The notes below the pieces were generated by a model. That model worked only from the letters and a program-made list of their open reading frames with translations. It was not told the DNA's origin and searched no databases. 16,750 bases of DNA, from NCBI GenBank assembly GCA_016208065.1, contig JACQYU010000012.1, positions 1 through 16,750 on the forward strand, written 5' to 3'. A program made the translations under genes and the position numbers. Origin of the DNA: Candidatus Falkowiibacteriota bacterium. Lineage in GTDB: Bacteria > Patescibacteriota > Patescibacteriia > Patescibacteriales > GWC2-42-12. This document shows positions 1-6,940 of the stretch, one piece after another. Each line of letters opens with the position of its first letter. The first letter of the stretch is position 1.

Positions 1-675
1 ATTGATATGATGGGCCGTAAACCGATTGATTTTTTCGTTCTCCCGCGACAAAGATCTTGTTTTATATAAAAACGGCTTAAAAACAAAAAACATCAATCCA
101 CCCAAAACCAGAGTAATTAGAGTAATCTGCGGAGAAATATTTATGGCTACCAAAAGAAAAATAAATAAACTGGCGACGATCATCAGGCTGCTGCTTATAG
201 TCTGCAGTAAAGAGCTGCCGTTTTGGACATTAGTTACTAAAATGGTATCAAGATAGCCTAATTTTTGCTTTATTAAATATTGCCAATTGGCTTCGGCCGT
301 AAGCTTAAATAATTCGCCCCTGGTTTTTTCTTCATAGACCGCGGTAATTTTTATTTTAATGTAATTTGACAATAGTAGGATTAAAACCCTTAGCATAAGC
401 AAACCGCAAATAAAAATGAATAAATATTTTAAGCTGAAGTTTATCTGTAAAAAATCAAAAAATTTCTTAATTATTTTAGAAATAGGGTCGTCGGCCTTAT
501 CGCTAGTTCCGGAAATAAAAGAAAACATGGGGATAGCCGCATTGATGCCTATGCCTTCAAGCAGGCTGCTTAAAAACCCAAGTAAAGTTAAAGCAATAAT
601 TTGTTTTTTATAACCCCAATAAGCGCGATAAAAAATACTGAAAAAATTCACTAATTTTTTGTTCGGCAAAATCAT
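1..675 (-). CDS. ABC exporter, transmembrane domain (N-terminal 225 residues; cut by window edge)
   Basis: The frame is open from an ATG at 675 to base 1, giving 225 codons without a stop, so the gene continues outside the window. The visible part resembles the membrane domain of a type I (MsbA/PglK-like) ABC exporter. Hydrophobic spans lie at about residues 25-46, 84-105, 160-179 and 184-204. A charged cytoplasmic-type stretch follows TM2 (about 106-145), and a basic stretch follows TM4 (KTRSLSRENEKIN, 205-217), as is usual in this fold. The nucleotide-binding domain should lie beyond base 1 and cannot be seen, so the assignment rests on topology and general resemblance. The gene starts 12 bases after the HTH gene and probably shares its promoter. 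In a glycan locus the likely job is flipping a lipid-linked saccharide across the membrane; this is inference. No Shine-Dalgarno sequence precedes the start. Confidence 0.75.
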   Translation of the reverse strand, partial: MILPNKKLVNFFSIFYRAYWGYKKQIIALTLLGFLSSLLEGIGINAAIPMFSFISGTSDKADDPISKIIKKFFDFLQINFSLKYLFIFICGLLMLRVLILLLSNYIKIKITAVYEEKTRGELFKLTAEANWQYLIKQKLGYLDTILVTNVQNGSSLLQTISSSLMIVASLFIFLLVAINISPQITLITLVLGGLMFFVFKPFLYKTRSLSRENEKINRFTAHHIN

Positions 676-687
676 AAATAATAAAAA

Positions 688-936
688 TTACCATTTATTA
701 ATTTCATCAACAATTTTGCTTTTCAATTTTAAATACGATTTAATCGCCTGTTTTTCCACTTCCGGCGAAACTAGACGCAAAATTTCCTTGCCTAAGATAC
801 GGTACTGGCCGCCGACTTTATTGGCCCGTATCAGCCCTTTTTTAAGCAAGCGCTTAATCGTGCTTGGGCTTAATTTAAGTATTTTTTGCGTTTCCTCGGT
901 AGTATAAACCGCGTTAGATTTTATTTCTTCCGGCAT
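688..936 (-). CDS. Small excisionase/MerR-type helix-turn-helix DNA-binding protein
   Basis: This 82-residue protein is built around one winged helix-turn-helix of the excisionase/MerR type (HTH_17-like). YTTEETQKILKLSPSTIKRL (11-30) gives the two helices, and KKGLIRANKVGGQYRI (32-47) gives the turn and wing with the typical G-x-x-R/Y-R-I pattern. The C-terminal part (about 57-82) is charged and probably helical. There is no effector or catalytic domain. It is the first gene after a terminator and a strong double promoter, and is followed 12 bases later by the ABC exporter gene. It may be a local regulator or autoregulator; an excisionase role is less likely because no integrase or attachment site is nearby. 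The ATG at 936 has no Shine-Dalgarno sequence, and the downstream promoter predicts a transcript starting at or next to this codon. The fold is fairly sure; the target is unknown. Confidence 0.8.
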   Translation of the reverse strand: MPEEIKSNAVYTTEETQKILKLSPSTIKRLLKKGLIRANKVGGQYRILGKEILRLVSPEVEKQAIKSYLKLKSKIVDEINKW

Positions 937-942
937 ATATGT

Positions 943-982
943 ATTTTATCTTATTATAGCAAAAGGTGTCAACGGGTGTCAA
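943..982 (-). promoter_or_regulatory. Two overlapping sigma70-type promoters offset by 10 bp
   Basis: On the minus strand, TTGACA (982-977) is followed after 18 bases by TATAAT (958-953). A second TTGACA (972-967) is followed after 18 bases by TAAAAT (948-943). Both boxes are therefore duplicated with the same 10-bp shift, about one helical turn. Predicted start sites are near 946 and 936, giving a leader of about 10 bases or none before the ATG at 936. An AT-rich stretch upstream (989-1006) could act as an UP element. Confidence 0.8.
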
Positions 983-987
983 TGGGT
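965..987. repeat. Tandem 10-bp direct repeat overlapping the -35 boxes
   Basis: On the plus strand GGTGTCAACG (965-974) is followed directly by GGTGTCAATG (975-984), a 9/10 match, and then by a third partial copy, GGT (985-987). It contains both -35 hexamers of the HTH gene. It could be an operator read on one face of the helix, possibly by the HTH protein itself, or simply the result of promoter duplication. Confidence 0.6.
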
Positions 988-996
988 ATATTTTAT

Positions 997-1033
997 AAAT
1001 AAAATAGAGGCTGGTTCCTATAAAACCGCCCCT
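997..1033 (-). terminator. Intrinsic terminator after the GT4 gene
   Basis: On the minus strand AGGGGCGGTT (1033-1024) pairs with AACC-A-GCCTCT (1016-1006). This gives a 10-bp stem with one bulged A and one G-T wobble around a 7-base loop. The T-rich tract ATTTTATTT follows (1005-997). It lies about 50 bases after the stop of the glycosyltransferase ending at 1086 and just before the next promoter, where a terminator is expected. Confidence 0.7.
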
Positions 1034-1085
1034 GACTATAACTAATCAAACATTTATCCCCCAAGATCGTCCGGCAGAGGAAGCT

Positions 1086-2267
1086 CTAACCCTGAATAAT
1101 AATTTTATTATTAACCGCGGATTTTATGGCTTTTTCTAATTTAACAACTAATTTCTTATAATCCAATTCCTCGGCTCTTTTTAAGCCGCCGAGCGCTAAT
1201 TCAATTCTTAAATCAGCGCTAGCGCCAAGCTGTTCTATTTTTTCAGCCAAGTCTTTATAATTATCCGATTGAAAAGGCAAAGAGGCGCCCGCGGAAAGCC
1301 ACTCTAGAGCTCCACCGGAAGGAACAAGACACGGCAAACCCATGGACATAGCTTCGGTTAAAACTACCGAGCCATATTCAACCCACCATTTGGGAAAAAC
1401 AAAAATATGCGACTTGCTTAAATTTTCATGCATTTTTTCTTTTTCCAGCCAGCCGGGAAAGATAATATACTTTTCCAAATTCAAGTCTTGCGTCATTTTA
1501 CGCAAACGTTCTTCGTCCGGACCGGTGCCGCCGATGATTACCTGGAATTTATCTTTATTTTTTAATAAGCCAACCGCCTGTATAACCAAATCAAAACCTT
1601 TTTCTTTTAAAAGCCGTCCCGAACAATATATAATTATTTTATCCTGGCCGGTTTGCTTGGCCTTAATCGTTTCCGGGCTAATTTGCCGCTCTTTAATAAT
1701 CTCCGAGGTATTAACCATATCTTCAACAATATGGCCTTTTTCTTTTTTATAGCCGAAATCATAATAAATATCGGCCAGCATCGGCGTATTATAAATAAAG
1801 GCTTCTATTTTATTGACAAGCAAATTGCCGATTGTGTATTCCAAAAAAAATCTTGATTTTCTTTTCGCGCGAGCAAAAAAATTTTCCATTTTAACTTCCG
1901 GATCATGCCAGCAATTCAGCCTCATATTAAAAAAAACCGCCAAAAACTTTTTCCCGCCAAAAAGCTTATAAGCTCCGCCGCCATATAAAAAATTAAAATC
2001 TATATAAAAAACCTCCGCCTTAGCTTCGTATTTTTTAATCAGCTTATAAGCCCCGTACTGTAGCTTTATAAAATTATCGGCGTCAATGTTTTCTTCATAA
2101 ACCGCGTAAGGCAATTTTTCGTCAATTGTGTTGGCCGCCGATCTGGTTGTCACTACGGACACATCATGGCCAAGCTCGGCCAAACCTTTGGCTTTAAGAT
2201 GAATATCGGTAACTGACCCGCCGCCGGTTTTAAAATTAAGTTTAGTTGTCAATAAAATAATCTTCAT
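1086..2267 (-). CDS. GT4 family glycosyltransferase
   Basis: This 393-residue protein has the two Rossmann-like lobes of GT-B glycosyltransferases. The N-terminal lobe starts with MKIILLTTKLNFKTGGGSVT, a glycine-rich acceptor-side loop, followed by a typical GLAELGHDVSVVTT strand. The C-terminal donor lobe (Glycos_transf_1) begins near residue 210 with YCSGRLLKEKGFD (214-226) and contains GGTGPDEERL (246-255). The GT4 E-x7-E pair is E297 and E305 in EYGSVVLTE, followed by AMSMGLPCLVP. Length is usual for the family. It should transfer a sugar from a nucleotide donor to a glycan or lipid-linked acceptor in the cytoplasm; donor and acceptor cannot be read. It stands alone between the palindromic element upstream and a hairpin terminator downstream, so it is probably its own transcription unit. 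The stop is TAG. AAGAG eight bases before the ATG is one of the few weakly Shine-Dalgarno-like sites here. Confidence 0.9.
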   Translation of the reverse strand: MKIILLTTKLNFKTGGGSVTDIHLKAKGLAELGHDVSVVTTRSAANTIDEKLPYAVYEENIDADNFIKLQYGAYKLIKKYEAKAEVFYIDFNFLYGGGAYKLFGGKKFLAVFFNMRLNCWHDPEVKMENFFARAKRKSRFFLEYTIGNLLVNKIEAFIYNTPMLADIYYDFGYKKEKGHIVEDMVNTSEIIKERQISPETIKAKQTGQDKIIIYCSGRLLKEKGFDLVIQAVGLLKNKDKFQVIIGGTGPDEERLRKMTQDLNLEKYIIFPGWLEKEKMHENLSKSHIFVFPKWWVEYGSVVLTEAMSMGLPCLVPSGGALEWLSAGASLPFQSDNYKDLAEKIEQLGASADLRIELALGGLKRAEELDYKKLVVKLEKAIKSAVNNKIIIQG

Positions 2268-2282
2268 AATTACTCTTAATCA

Positions 2283-2311
2283 ATAATAACTATGGATTGT
2301 ACTAGTTACAA
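2283..2311 (-). promoter_or_regulatory. Possible promoter of the GT4 gene at 2267
   Basis: TTGTAA (2311-2306), a 17-base spacer, then TATTAT (2288-2283), about 16 bases before the ATG. Both boxes are one or two mismatches from consensus. In such AT-rich DNA this is only a candidate. A TATAAT also occurs slightly upstream (2317-2312) but lacks a good -35 box. Either way the promoter would lie at the edge of the palindromic element. Confidence 0.4.
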
Positions 2312-2317
2312 TTATAA

Positions 2318-2417
2318 AGTTTGGGCTAAGTTTAGGAAATTTTCGTGCGAGGACTGTTTGAGCGAGTTTAAGCGAGCGAGTTCCGCAGTAGAAAATTTAC
2401 TAAATTTAGCCCAAACT
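2318..2417. repeat. 100-bp imperfect palindromic element (MITE/REP-like)
   Basis: Two 27-base arms, 2318-2344 and 2391-2417, are inverted copies matching at 25 of 27 positions; each begins AGTTTGGGCTAA when read inward. The 46-base centre holds a second inverted pair, TGCG-A-GGACT (2346-2355) against AGTTCCGCA (2379-2387), with one bulge and one wobble. Between them AGCGAG is repeated (2361-2366, 2371-2376, with an overlapping copy of GCGAG at 2376-2380). The centre is GC-richer than its surroundings. The element begins 7 bases after the cupin stop and ends before a GT4 gene. It could fold as a large hairpin and act as a terminator or RNA stabiliser, or be a non-autonomous mobile element. No transposase gene is visible. 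The structure is seen directly; its nature is inference. Confidence 0.75.
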
Positions 2418-2424
2418 AAAATAA

Positions 2425-2820
2425 CTAATTAGCACAATTCATAATAATAACTTTATCTTCTTTAAACGGACCGTTCTTGATTTCAATCATTTCCGAATCA
2501 GTTAAATAAGTAATCGCGTGACCGCCGGATAAGGAAATAAAAAAATTTCCCGGGCTAAGCGTCAATGATTTAACAAGCTTTTTTTGATTATTATATATGT
2601 CAATTTTGATTTTGCCTTTTATCGCGACAAAGCAAGTTTGGGTATTAGAAATCCTCCTTAAGCGCTTAGCATGCAGATGGGGCCTGACCGTTTCCCCTTT
2701 TCTGCGCCTTAAAGACACTACCTGCAACGGTTCGCTGTCCGAGGTAATTGCCTTAACGCCAGCGGGAAATTTTCTTATTAAAATCCCCAATAAAATTTTA
2801 TTATAATAAATTTTTTCCAT
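2425..2820 (-). CDS. Small cupin-fold protein
   Basis: This 131-residue protein has a single cupin-like beta-barrel pattern. Motif 1 is GETVRPHLHAKRLRRI (42-57) with the likely metal ligands H48 and H50. A central GKIKIDIYNN (69-78) follows, and motif 2 is SPGNFFISLSGGHAITYL (89-106) with H101. There is no signal peptide or membrane segment, so it is probably cytoplasmic. Single-domain cupins are frequent in O-antigen and other glycan clusters, some being sugar epimerases or isomerases and others of unknown role; this one cannot be assigned to a reaction. Its ATG is separated from the gmd stop by a single base, so the two are probably co-transcribed and perhaps translationally coupled. It could act on a product of the Gmd pathway, but that is only contextual. 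The palindromic element follows the stop directly. Confidence 0.7.
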   Translation of the reverse strand: MEKIYYNKILLGILIRKFPAGVKAITSDSEPLQVVSLRRRKGETVRPHLHAKRLRRISNTQTCFVAIKGKIKIDIYNNQKKLVKSLTLSPGNFFISLSGGHAITYLTDSEMIEIKNGPFKEDKVIIMNCAN

Positions 2821-2821
2821 G

Positions 2822-3898
2822 CTATTGGACTATATATTTTTTCTGGTTAACTACCGGCTTATTTAAAATCAGCTCTTCTTCAGCGACTTTAAAATCGGCC
2901 GCCGCCATGATTTTCGCCAGCTCGTGAAAAGCTACCGCCGGCTTCCAATTTAAAATTTTACGAGCCTTGCTTGAATCGCCTTGGAGAAAATCAACTTCGT
3001 TCGGCCGAAAATAATTTCTGTCAATTTCAATTATAATCTGGCCGGTTTTACTATCAACGCCTTTTTCCGCCAAACCTTCGCCCTGCCAGACAATACCATA
3101 ATCAAAATATCGGGACACTTCTTCGACGAACTCTCTGACGCTATGGGTTTCGCCGGTGGAAATAACAAAATCATCCGGCTGGTTATGCTGCAGGATGCGC
3201 CAAATAGCCTCCATGTAATCTTTGGAATAGCCCCAGTCCCGCCTGGCTTCAAGATTGCCTAAGCGCACAACGTCCTGCAAGCCGCATTTAATCCTGGCTA
3301 GACCCAAGGTAATTTTTCTGGTTACAAAATTCAACCCTCTTCTGGGCGATTCATGGTTGAATAATATGCCGTTGGCGGCGAAAATATTATAACCGGTGCG
3401 GAATATTTTCGTCATGTAAAAAGCGCAAACTTTGGAAATGCCATAAGGCGATTGCGGATTAAACGGGGTATTTTCATTTTGGGGCGTGGCCAATACTTTG
3501 CCGAACATTTCCGACGAGCTGGCCTGATAATACCTGGTCGGCAGATGCAAATTGCGGATTATTTCCAGCAGGCGCAAAGCGCCCAAAGCATTGGTATTAA
3601 CCGTAAACTCCGGCACGTCAAAACTTACGCCAACATGGCTTTGCGCGCCTAAATTATAAATTTCATCAGGCTTAATTTGGTTTATTATTCTAACCAAATT
3701 AGAGCTGTCGGCCAAGTCGCCATAGGTCATGATAAAATTCGGATTATCAACATTTTCGTAAAGATGATCGACTCTTGAGGTATTAGGCAGGCTGGCTCGC
3801 CTTTGCAGGCCGTAAACTTGATAGCCTTTTTCTAAGAGCAATTCGGCTAAATACGAACCGTCTTGCCCGGTTATGCCGGTTATTAAAGCTTTTTTCAT
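2822..3898 (-). CDS. gmd: GDP-mannose 4,6-dehydratase
   Basis: The 358-residue protein is an extended short-chain dehydrogenase with a strong Gmd signature. It converts GDP-D-mannose to GDP-4-dehydro-6-deoxy-D-mannose, the precursor of GDP-fucose, GDP-rhamnose, GDP-perosamine and similar sugars. Visible features are the NAD(P)-binding G-x-x-G-x-x-G (GITGQDG, 8-14), GLQRR (30-34) that favours NADP, NLGAQSHVGVSFDVPEFT (82-99), the catalytic SSSE (127-130), the Y152-x3-K156 pair in YGISK, NHESPRRG (181-188) and the substrate loop containing RRDWGYSKDYM. Length is normal and no key residue is missing. It precedes the cupin gene by one base. A 105-base gap separates it from the aldo/keto reductase, so it may have its own promoter. 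No gene for the usual partner reductase (Fcl/Rmd) is recognisable nearby, so the final sugar is unknown. Confidence 0.95.
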   Translation of the reverse strand: MKKALITGITGQDGSYLAELLLEKGYQVYGLQRRASLPNTSRVDHLYENVDNPNFIMTYGDLADSSNLVRIINQIKPDEIYNLGAQSHVGVSFDVPEFTVNTNALGALRLLEIIRNLHLPTRYYQASSSEMFGKVLATPQNENTPFNPQSPYGISKVCAFYMTKIFRTGYNIFAANGILFNHESPRRGLNFVTRKITLGLARIKCGLQDVVRLGNLEARRDWGYSKDYMEAIWRILQHNQPDDFVISTGETHSVREFVEEVSRYFDYGIVWQGEGLAEKGVDSKTGQIIIEIDRNYFRPNEVDFLQGDSSKARKILNWKPAVAFHELAKIMAAADFKVAEEELILNKPVVNQKKYIVQ

Positions 3899-3926
3899 AA
3901 AATAAAATTTGTATAATTATTTTTCC

Positions 3927-3955
3927 ATTAAATCATTATCTGCTCTTTTTGTAAA
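3927..3955 (-). promoter_or_regulatory. Possible promoter of gmd
   Basis: TTTACA (3955-3950), a 17-base spacer, then TTTAAT (3932-3927), about 28 bases before the gmd ATG, in the only sizeable gap (3899-4003) on this side of the gene. The -35 box differs from consensus by one base and the -10 box by two. Weak evidence in AT-rich DNA. Confidence 0.35.
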
Positions 3956-4003
3956 CCCCGCCGCTATCGTTAATTTTATAGCAGACTAAATTTCCATAAA
4001 AAA

Positions 4004-4813
4004 TTAATAAGTAAGATTGTCAATCAGTTCAATATCGTTAGCTTCTAATTTCCAACCTAAAGCTCCATAATTTTCCGCTAAATGTTCAATTTTAGCAACG
4101 CCGGGAATAGGGATTATATCTTTAGATATTATCCAGTTCAAAGCTATCTGAATCGGCGTTTTTTTATATTTTTTTGCCAGCGACTTTATTATTTCATGCT
4201 CTAAATTCGCCAGCTTGCCTTTAGCTAATGGCCGATAAGCGATTATTTTTATGTTGTTTTTTTTACAATACGGAATAATTTCCTTATTAGCTTCATGGTT
4301 AATTAAATTATATTCTATCTGGTTGGCGGCTAATTTTGCCTCGCTTAAATTATTTTGCGCTTCTTTTAGCAACTCAACGCCCGCGTTGCTAACTCCTATA
4401 TAACGAGCTAGCTTCATATTAACTAAATATTCTAAGGCCCGCATAGTTTCGCTTAAGGGCGTCTCTTTAGTAAGCGAATTTTCCAGCGACCAATGGATAA
4501 GATATAAATCAATATAACCAGAGCCCAATCTTTTTAAACTATTCTTAGCCGCCTTAATAACCGCGCCATATTCAAGATTGTCTTTCCAAACTTTGGAAAT
4601 AATAAAAATATCTTCCCGCTTAAAATTTTTTATGGCCTTACCCACTATTTCTTCGCTTAAACCCCGGCCGTATAATTCGGCAGTATCAATTAGCCTAAAA
4701 CCTAATTCAAGGCCGGCTTTAAGAGTTCTGATTGACTCTTCGCGATTAGACGGATCTTTTTCATATTTTCCGCCCATACCCCAGGTGCCTAAACCGATTT
4801 TAGGTATATTCAT
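4004..4813 (-). CDS. Aldo/keto reductase
   Basis: This 269-residue protein is a (beta/alpha)8-barrel aldo/keto reductase, an NADPH-dependent enzyme interconverting carbonyls and alcohols in the cytoplasm. It starts with the family pattern IPKIGLGTWGMGG. The catalytic tetrad can be placed: D43 and Y48 in DTAELYG, K74 in ISKVW, and H107 in LIHWS. The strand pattern continues with YIGVSNAG, ANQIEYNLI, IIAYRPLAKGKL and the cofactor-side segment PIPGVAKIEHLAEN near the C-terminus. Length is at the short end of the usual range and the protein looks complete. It begins 7 bases after the HD-protein stop, so it belongs to that operon. The substrate is unknown; reduction of a keto-sugar is possible given gmd next door, but many AKRs act on general aldehydes and this may be a housekeeping enzyme. 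Confidence 0.9.
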   Translation of the reverse strand: MNIPKIGLGTWGMGGKYEKDPSNREESIRTLKAGLELGFRLIDTAELYGRGLSEEIVGKAIKNFKREDIFIISKVWKDNLEYGAVIKAAKNSLKRLGSGYIDLYLIHWSLENSLTKETPLSETMRALEYLVNMKLARYIGVSNAGVELLKEAQNNLSEAKLAANQIEYNLINHEANKEIIPYCKKNNIKIIAYRPLAKGKLANLEHEIIKSLAKKYKKTPIQIALNWIISKDIIPIPGVAKIEHLAENYGALGWKLEANDIELIDNLTY

Positions 4814-4820
4814 AAAATAA

Positions 4821-5339
4821 TTAAGACATTAATTCTATTTTACTTTTTATTTCTTGATCAACTACCGTGGGCAGTTCTTTGGGGTTAATGGTTTCGCCGG
4901 TCTTTTCTTTTATTAACCTGGCTAATCTTTCTTCCACATCATGGCCGATTCGTCTTTGAGCCTGATAGGCCGTTTCATTTTCCCGAAAACGGCCAAGGCC
5001 GTCTTTATTGATTTGATCATATCTCGGATTTGCTTCGGCCTTATCTAAACGTAAATCTAAATCATTTTTTTCCCGACCGGATTGATCTTTTTCTGTCGGT
5101 TTAGCCCAATCAGCGTTTATTGTATAATCATCAATATAATGCATAACCAAACGGGCAGTTTCCTCCTCGGTTAATTTATCTTTTTCTAATAATTTTTCCA
5201 TATCAACCAAAGAAGAGTGCGCGACTGAATTAACTAAACTGATAATTTCCGGCTTTACTTTAGCTTCAACTAAATACTTGGTCTGCGCTTCTCCGCTCTT
5301 TTCATACAGCTCCCAGTTCAACTTGCCGCCCACGGCCAT
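4821..5339 (-). CDS. C-terminal part of a split HD-domain protein
   Basis: This 172-residue reading frame continues, in the same frame, the HD-domain protein that stops at 5355-5357. Only five codons (KAEKE) lie between that TAA and the ATG at 5339. It carries the remaining half of the HD-like fold, including NSVAHSSL (38-45, with H41) and VMHYIDDYTINADW (65-78). D70 or D71 is the likely last aspartate of the H...HD...D set. The rest (about 80-172) is charged and helical and ends without a known motif. Because the metal site is divided between the two pieces, this fragment alone should be inactive. GAGAAAGAA before the ATG might allow translation to restart after the stop. It could otherwise be the tail of a pseudogene. 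The upstream half is at 5355-5639. Confidence 0.6.
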   Translation of the reverse strand: MAVGGKLNWELYEKSGEAQTKYLVEAKVKPEIISLVNSVAHSSLVDMEKLLEKDKLTEEETARLVMHYIDDYTINADWAKPTEKDQSGREKNDLDLRLDKAEANPRYDQINKDGLGRFRENETAYQAQRRIGHDVEERLARLIKEKTGETINPKELPTVVDQEIKSKIELMS

Positions 5340-5354
5340 TTCTTTCTCGGCTTT

Positions 5355-5639
5355 TTAAAAAAAATCATGCAAAGCGGCCGCCATAACCAAATCTCTTTTT
5401 ACCTCACCGGCGAGTTTTAACTTTTCGGCAAAAATATCGGCTCTGGCAACTTCTACCAGACAATGCTCGGATACATTGCCCCAATCCCTTTCTCCGCCTT
5501 TTCTCTGCCATAACCCGACAACTTTATGGAATTTTAACATTTCTCTAGTCTTAATCGCCAGCCGATAAAAATATTTTGTTTTTTGTCTTTCAAACGGATT
5601 TGGTTGTGATTCCGGATTTAACCCTTCAATTTTTGTCAT
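5355..5639 (-). CDS. N-terminal part of an HD-domain phosphohydrolase-like protein, ended by in-frame TAA
   Basis: Residues 1-94 form the start of an HD-superfamily domain. H59 in NVSEHCLVEVARAD is the first ligand, and H91-D92 in AALHDFF is the HD pair, after which a TAA codon stops the frame. The next codons read KAEKE and then the ATG of the C-terminal piece without any change of frame, so a single base change (AAA to TAA) explains the break. The TAA lies in T8A5 on the minus strand, but a one-base slip in either direction does not restore the frame, because both other frames stop within about 20 codons. Complete HD proteins are metal-dependent phosphohydrolases; the substrate here is unknown. 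It begins 25 bases after the C-methyltransferase gene. A point mutation, a base-calling error or a genuinely split protein are all possible. Confidence 0.6.
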   Translation of the reverse strand: MTKIEGLNPESQPNPFERQKTKYFYRLAIKTREMLKFHKVVGLWQRKGGERDWGNVSEHCLVEVARADIFAEKLKLAGEVKRDLVMAAALHDFF

Positions 5640-5664
5640 GTTTTTTATAATAATTATAAATAAA

Positions 5665-6882
5665 TTATAAAATTTTTGGTTTTGGCGTCGGCAAAATAAA
5701 TTTACCCCTAAAACCCGCTTTTTTAAGTTTTATAATTAATTCGTCCGCGATATTCCAAGAAAGCATTAAGGCGTAGTCAGGCTGGTCTTTAAACAGCCGG
5801 CTCTCGTCAAAGACCGGCAGATGCATGCCCGGGCTAAAAGTGCCGATTTTAAACTCGCTCTTCTCGGCTAAATAATCAATTAAATCTTCATCTAGATTGC
5901 AATAATTCAACAGGGTATTGCCTTTGGCCGGCGCGCCTACGCCAACGATATTTTTTCCTTTTGACTTTAGGCTTATAATTAATTTTTGAATGGCCAGCTT
6001 ATTTTTTTTAACCCGGCGGGCGAAATTAATAAACGTTTCTTTTTTATATAAACCAAATTTTTCCTCGCGGCGGATTAGCTCGGCCACCCTGCCAGCTATC
6101 GGGTATTTACCTTTTTTAGCGGCATAAACAATAATGGTGCCGCCGTGGATAGATCCTCTCTCAACGTCAATAATTTCCAGGCCGAACTTTTTAAATAAAA
6201 TTTTCAAAGGTTTTAATGAATAGTAGCGCAGATGCTCATGGTAAACCGAGTCATATTGCAATTTTTCAATAAAATCCAATAAATAGCCTGATTCTGAAAC
6301 GAAAACTCCGTCATCAGCTAAGAGGTCTTTAACTCCGGCGACGAAATCATCAAGTTTTTTCACATCCACGTGGGCAAAAACATTGGTAGCGGTAATTATT
6401 TTGGCTCGGCCGTATTTTTTAACTACCTTGCCGGCTAATTTTTTTGAAAAAAAATCCACTATCGTCGGAATTTTTTTTCTTAAAGCTAGCTTAGCAATGC
6501 TTGAGGGATCAATGCCAAGAATCTTAACTTTATGGGGCCGATAATATGACAATAAAGTCCCGTCATTGCAACCGATATCAATGGCTAAATCACTTTCGCT
6601 TAAATTAAAACGTTTAACTAAATTATTTACTAAACTTTCAAAACTTTTTTTCAGGCTATTATTAGAGGACGTATTATAAACATATTCCCTGAAAAGTTTT
6701 TCCGGATCAACCGGGTAATTCAGCTGAACCAAATAGCATGACTGGCATAAGCAAAGCTCCAGGGGATAAGTTGCTTCCGGCTTTAAAAGATCAACGGCGC
6801 GCAAAAACGCATCGCTGGGCGGCTGATGGCTGAGCGATAAAAATTTATATAATTTTTTTTCTCCGCAGATAAAACAGCTCAT
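5665..6882 (-). CDS. Sugar C-methyltransferase, SAM-dependent, with N-terminal zinc motif
   Basis: This 405-residue protein has the three-part plan of nucleotide-sugar C-methyltransferases such as TcaB9. A small zinc-binding segment has C3, C6, C46 and C49 (CxxC...CxxC, Methyltransf_13-like). A Rossmann SAM-binding domain has motif I DIGCNDGTL (102-110) and the acidic GID (123-125). A C-terminal domain (Methyltransf_14-like) follows, including GVGAPAKGNTLLNY and ending in FILPTPKP. The YHEH motif at 214-217 matches the catalytic region of this family. Such enzymes methylate a carbon next to the keto group of a nucleotide-linked keto-deoxysugar, producing branched sugars. Length is normal and all motifs are present. 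A 58-base gap separates it from the broken membrane protein upstream; the HD gene follows 25 bases downstream. The substrate might be a TDP- or GDP-4-keto sugar, but this is not shown by sequence. Confidence 0.85.
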   Translation of the reverse strand: MSCFICGEKKLYKFLSLSHQPPSDAFLRAVDLLKPEATYPLELCLCQSCYLVQLNYPVDPEKLFREYVYNTSSNNSLKKSFESLVNNLVKRFNLSESDLAIDIGCNDGTLLSYYRPHKVKILGIDPSSIAKLALRKKIPTIVDFFSKKLAGKVVKKYGRAKIITATNVFAHVDVKKLDDFVAGVKDLLADDGVFVSESGYLLDFIEKLQYDSVYHEHLRYYSLKPLKILFKKFGLEIIDVERGSIHGGTIIVYAAKKGKYPIAGRVAELIRREEKFGLYKKETFINFARRVKKNKLAIQKLIISLKSKGKNIVGVGAPAKGNTLLNYCNLDEDLIDYLAEKSEFKIGTFSPGMHLPVFDESRLFKDQPDYALMLSWNIADELIIKLKKAGFRGKFILPTPKPKIL

Positions 6883-6940
6883 ATTAAATAATTAATTACT
6901 AATTCTTTAAGCCGGAAATAACGACGCCAGATATAAATAT

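Noticed and set aside
26..907. Open frames on the plus strand (for example 26-256, 416-613, 659-907) and similar ones across the window
   Set aside because: They lie opposite clear minus-strand genes, have low-complexity or K/I/F-rich translations without motifs, and no promoter. They are shadows of the ABC exporter, HTH and other genes.
965..987. The short tandem repeat as the beginning of a CRISPR array or a microsatellite
   Set aside because: There are only two full 10-bp units without spacers, and the repeat is explained by the duplicated promoter boxes.
3965..3990. Hairpin in the gap before gmd (CTGCTAT pairing with ATAGCGG on the minus strand) as a terminator of the AKR operon
   Set aside because: The 7-bp stem includes a wobble and has a 10-base loop, and no T-rich tract follows, so it is not convincing.
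5352..5364. Programmed frameshifting or transcriptional slippage at T8A5 in the HD gene
   Set aside because: The downstream part is in the same frame as the upstream part. A one-base slip either way leads to another stop within about 20 codons, so slippage would not rescue the protein.
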